From: an uncultured Spartobacteria bacterium
Lineage (GTDB): Bacteria; Verrucomicrobiota; Verrucomicrobiia; Chthoniobacterales; Chthoniobacteraceae
Assembly: GCA_903882875.1 (NCBI GenBank)
Contig: CAIRYQ010000089.1
Span: forward strand, 26,430 to 90,429
Direction: 5' to 3'
Length of the DNA: 64,000 nt
Position numbers and translations under genes: made by a program. Positions within the stretch are counted from its first letter, which is position 1; every line of letters starts with the position of its first letter. The notes beneath the pieces are model-generated. The model did not search any database. It had not been told where the DNA came from and was given only the letters and a program-made list of their open reading frames with translations. Positions 62,052 to 64,000 of this stretch are shown one piece after another.

Positions 62052-63878
62052 TCAGTGGGCAATCACGAGCCGCATAAAGCAACTTGGGCCGGGGATGGTG
62101 ATCGTTGCCGTGGAGTTGCTGTTGGCATCCGGGCCGGTGATGGTCACTCCCGTTGTGCTCCAATTACTCAGGTCGGTGCTGCTTTCGACGGCGTAGGTGA
62201 TTCCCGCGCTCCCTGAAAAATAGGTGATGCTCATTTGATTGCCAGTGATGAGCGGCTGGGGCATGTGGCCGCTTTGATTTGTGGTCGGATTCAAGTTGAG
62301 CGCATAGGCCATTAACAGGCTCACCCCGTCGCCATTCGGTGCGCTGGTCAGGTCTGCATTGTAGGCAAACCCTGCGGAGACGAGCCACGGGGGAATCGGT
62401 GAATAAGTCCCCATGTTCACGGTTGCGTAGCCGTTCCATGTCGGGGACGTGAAACCTGTTGCGCCATTGAAAAAGTAGATTTGGAATCCTGTTGCGTTAG
62501 AACCGAAAATACCGCTCGCGTTGGGTGGGGCGTTGCCGATGAAAACGGCACTGCTCAGGCTACTGCAATCTTGGAACGCTTGGATTCCAATGCTGACGAC
62601 ACTGTTGGGAATCGTTACGCTGGTCAGTGCAGTGCAACCGAAGAACGCAGCGCTTGCGATGCTGGTGACGCTGTTGGGAATGCTCACGCTGCTCAGGCTG
62701 GTACACGAATTAAACGCACCGCTTCCAATGCTGACGACACTGCCGGGAATCGTCACGCTGGACAGAGCCGTGCAGCCATAGAACGCGGATGTTCCAATGC
62801 TTGTCACGCTGTTGGGTAGTGTTACGCTCGGAAGGCTGGTGCATGAAGCGAACGTAGAGGCTCCAATGGTGGTGACACTGCCGGGAATCGTCACGCTGGA
62901 CAGAGCCGTGCAGCCATAGAACGCGGATGCTCCAATGCTTGTCACGCTGTTCGGAATCGTCACGCTCGTTAAGTTGGTGCATGAAGCGAACGTAGAGGCT
63001 CCAATGGCGGTGACACTGCCGGGAATCGTCACGCTGGTCAGGTTGATGCAGCCTTGGAACGCGGATGTTCCAACGCTTGTCACGCTGTTCGGGATGCTCA
63101 CGCTGGTCAGCTTCGTGCAGTTTAGGAACACCATGCTTGCAATGCTTGTGATGCTGTTGGGAATCGTCACGCTCGTTAGGCTGGTGCAGCCTTGAAGTGC
63201 TCCACTTCCAATGCTGACGACACTGTTGGGAATCGTCACGCTGGTCAGGCCGGTGCAGCCAGTAAAGGCACCGCCTCCAATGTTCGTGACGCTGCCTGGG
63301 ATCGCCACGCTAGTCAGCCCGGTACAACCTTGAAACGCGCTACTTCCAATGCTTACTACACTGTTGGAGAGCGTCATGCTAGTCAGGCTTGAGCAGTATT
63401 GGAACGCAGAGGCTCCGATGCTTGTGACGCTGTTCGGGATCGTCACGCTGGACAGAGCCGTGCAGCCATAGAACGCAGAGGCTCCAATGCTTGTCACACC
63501 GTCGGGTAGTGTTATGCTCGGAAGGCTGGTGCAGCCATAGAACGCGCTGCCGCCAATAGTTGTGATCGTGCCGGGAATGGTCACGTTTGTTAGGCTTGTG
63601 CAACCTTGGAACGTCGAGGCTCCGATGGCTGTGACACTACCGGGAAAGGTCACGCTGGTCAGGCCGGTACATCCTTGAAACACGGAGGTTCCCATGCTGG
63701 TAATGCTGTTGGGAATCGTCACGCTTGCCAAACTCGTGCAAAACTCAAACGCTCCGTTTCCAATGCTTGTGACGCTGTTGGGAATGGTCTGGCTGGTCAG
63801 TCCGGTGCAATTTCGGAACGCGCTATCTCCAATGCTGGTGACACTGTTGGGGATTGTCACGCTAGTGCAACGTAACAC
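62052..63878 (-). pseudogene. BspA-like leucine-rich-repeat protein, 5' end replaced by IS
   Basis: About 608 codons. Nineteen 23-residue repeats with consensus LTSVTIPNSVTSIGASAFYGC, the LRR_5/BspA type; then VFIGNAPPNASG and a C-terminal module (NGDGVSLLMAYALNLNP, ending FMRLVIAH) shared with the secreted glycosidase at 56012. The upstream end has no signal peptide: the first four residues (MLRC) come from the adjacent IS630-like element. Repeat sequence begins only at about 63864. So the true N-terminus (signal and first repeats) was lost; the remaining frame may or may not be expressed. Such proteins are normally surface-exposed adhesins. Confidence 0.75.
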
Positions 63879-63887
63879 ATGAATCAG
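63862..63887. mobile_element. IS630-like element end at a TA dinucleotide
   Basis: LRR-gene sequence runs up to ...GTCACGC TA; from the next base the sequence is unrelated (GTGCAACGTAACACATGAAT) and leads to the transposase stop. IS630/Tc1 elements insert at TA and duplicate it. The start of GTGCAACG would be the element's terminal repeat. Confidence 0.55.
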
Positions 63888-64000
63888 CTACGGTTTGATT
63901 CTTTGTTTGGGATTGGAGTAAGTCCATTTGATTGGGGTTGCCGTTTTATTGTATTGGCGGATGTAGCGCATGAGCTTGGAGCGCAGGTCGGCGAGAGAGC
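63888..64000 (-). CDS. IS630-family transposase, C-terminal end (cut by window edge)
   Basis: Read on the minus strand from the window edge: ADLRSKLMRYIRQYNKTATP, then IKWTYSNPKQRIKP and TAG at 63890-63888. This matches the C-terminus of IS630-type DDE transposases (LxxKLxRYIxxYNKxxxPxKWxY). The stop lies about 23 bp from the junction with the LRR gene. The rest of the gene lies right of the window. Confidence 0.75.
   Translation of the reverse strand, partial: SLADLRSKLMRYIRQYNKTATPIKWTYSNPKQRIKP

Overview
The window looks like a chromosomal piece of a high-GC Verrucomicrobium (Spartobacteria/Chthoniobacter-like; a relative in the PVC group is possible). The signs are a PSCyt/DUF1549/DUF1553 planctomycete-type cytochrome protein, a DUF1080 protein, secreted Gfo/Idh/MocA oxidoreductases, a hopanoid gene (hpnH, cut by the left edge), an LptE-like outer-membrane lipoprotein (so a Gram-negative envelope), and a DksA-like regulator with a degenerate zinc finger. 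The taxon is inferred from family content only. Many housekeeping genes have no Shine-Dalgarno sequence and instead have CA/CU-rich leaders.

Layout. 0-13 kb: mainly minus-strand genes for sugar and small-molecule metabolism: a beta-helix protein, a xylose-isomerase-like enzyme, an MFS transporter, a PEP-hydrolase-type TIM barrel, an esterase, a nitroreductase and two Gfo/Idh/MocA oxidoreductases, with a plus-strand nitrilase. 13-19 kb: plus strand, a UxaE-like protein, a DUF4175-like membrane protein and a secreted protein with a ~290-residue Gln/Ala low-complexity tract. 19-21.8 kb: a small lipoprotein, rpsR, rpmG, a DksA-like gene with a histone-H1-like tail, and an ABC-2 permease. 22-26 kb: a multihaem electron-transfer module (10-haem cytochrome plus b-type membrane partner, divergent from a 4-haem cytochrome plus a small membrane protein). 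26-30.3 kb: dinB, then an accessory stretch with a broken ParE-type toxin-antitoxin pair, a 21-bp tandem array, a truncated TIR gene, a lower-GC HNH endonuclease gene and palindromic repeats. 30.3-38 kb: dnaB-rplI (minus), then TPR/BamD-like, lptE, rsmI, a lipoprotein, a UbiA-family prenyltransferase and a NagB-like gene (plus). 38-44.4 kb: the PSCyt/DUF1553 protein, a hybrid histidine kinase and a DUF1080 protein.

44.5-55 kb is a one-direction exopolysaccharide or O-antigen operon on the minus strand. In transcription order it holds an initiating sugar-phosphate transferase, UDP-galactopyranose mutase, a flippase, a methyltransferase, two GT2 glycosyltransferases and a 1179-residue GT4-GT4-acyltransferase fusion. 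Most junctions overlap by a few bases, so the genes are probably translated together and build an acylated, galactofuranose-containing glycan. A secreted clan GH-A-like glycosidase is divergent from it.

58.5-64 kb is accessory DNA. It begins near the 3' half of a tRNA-Thr(CGU), a likely attachment-site scar. It holds a putative DNA-binding protein, a Doc/Fic toxin with its antitoxin, a T-poor G-rich non-coding stretch, and a BspA-like leucine-rich-repeat gene whose 5' end has been replaced by an IS630-family element running off the right edge.

Four loci carry arrays of degenerate 7-bp repeats, one of them inside a coding sequence. The secreted glycosidase and the LRR protein share a C-terminal module. 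No complete tRNA, rRNA or CRISPR array was found.
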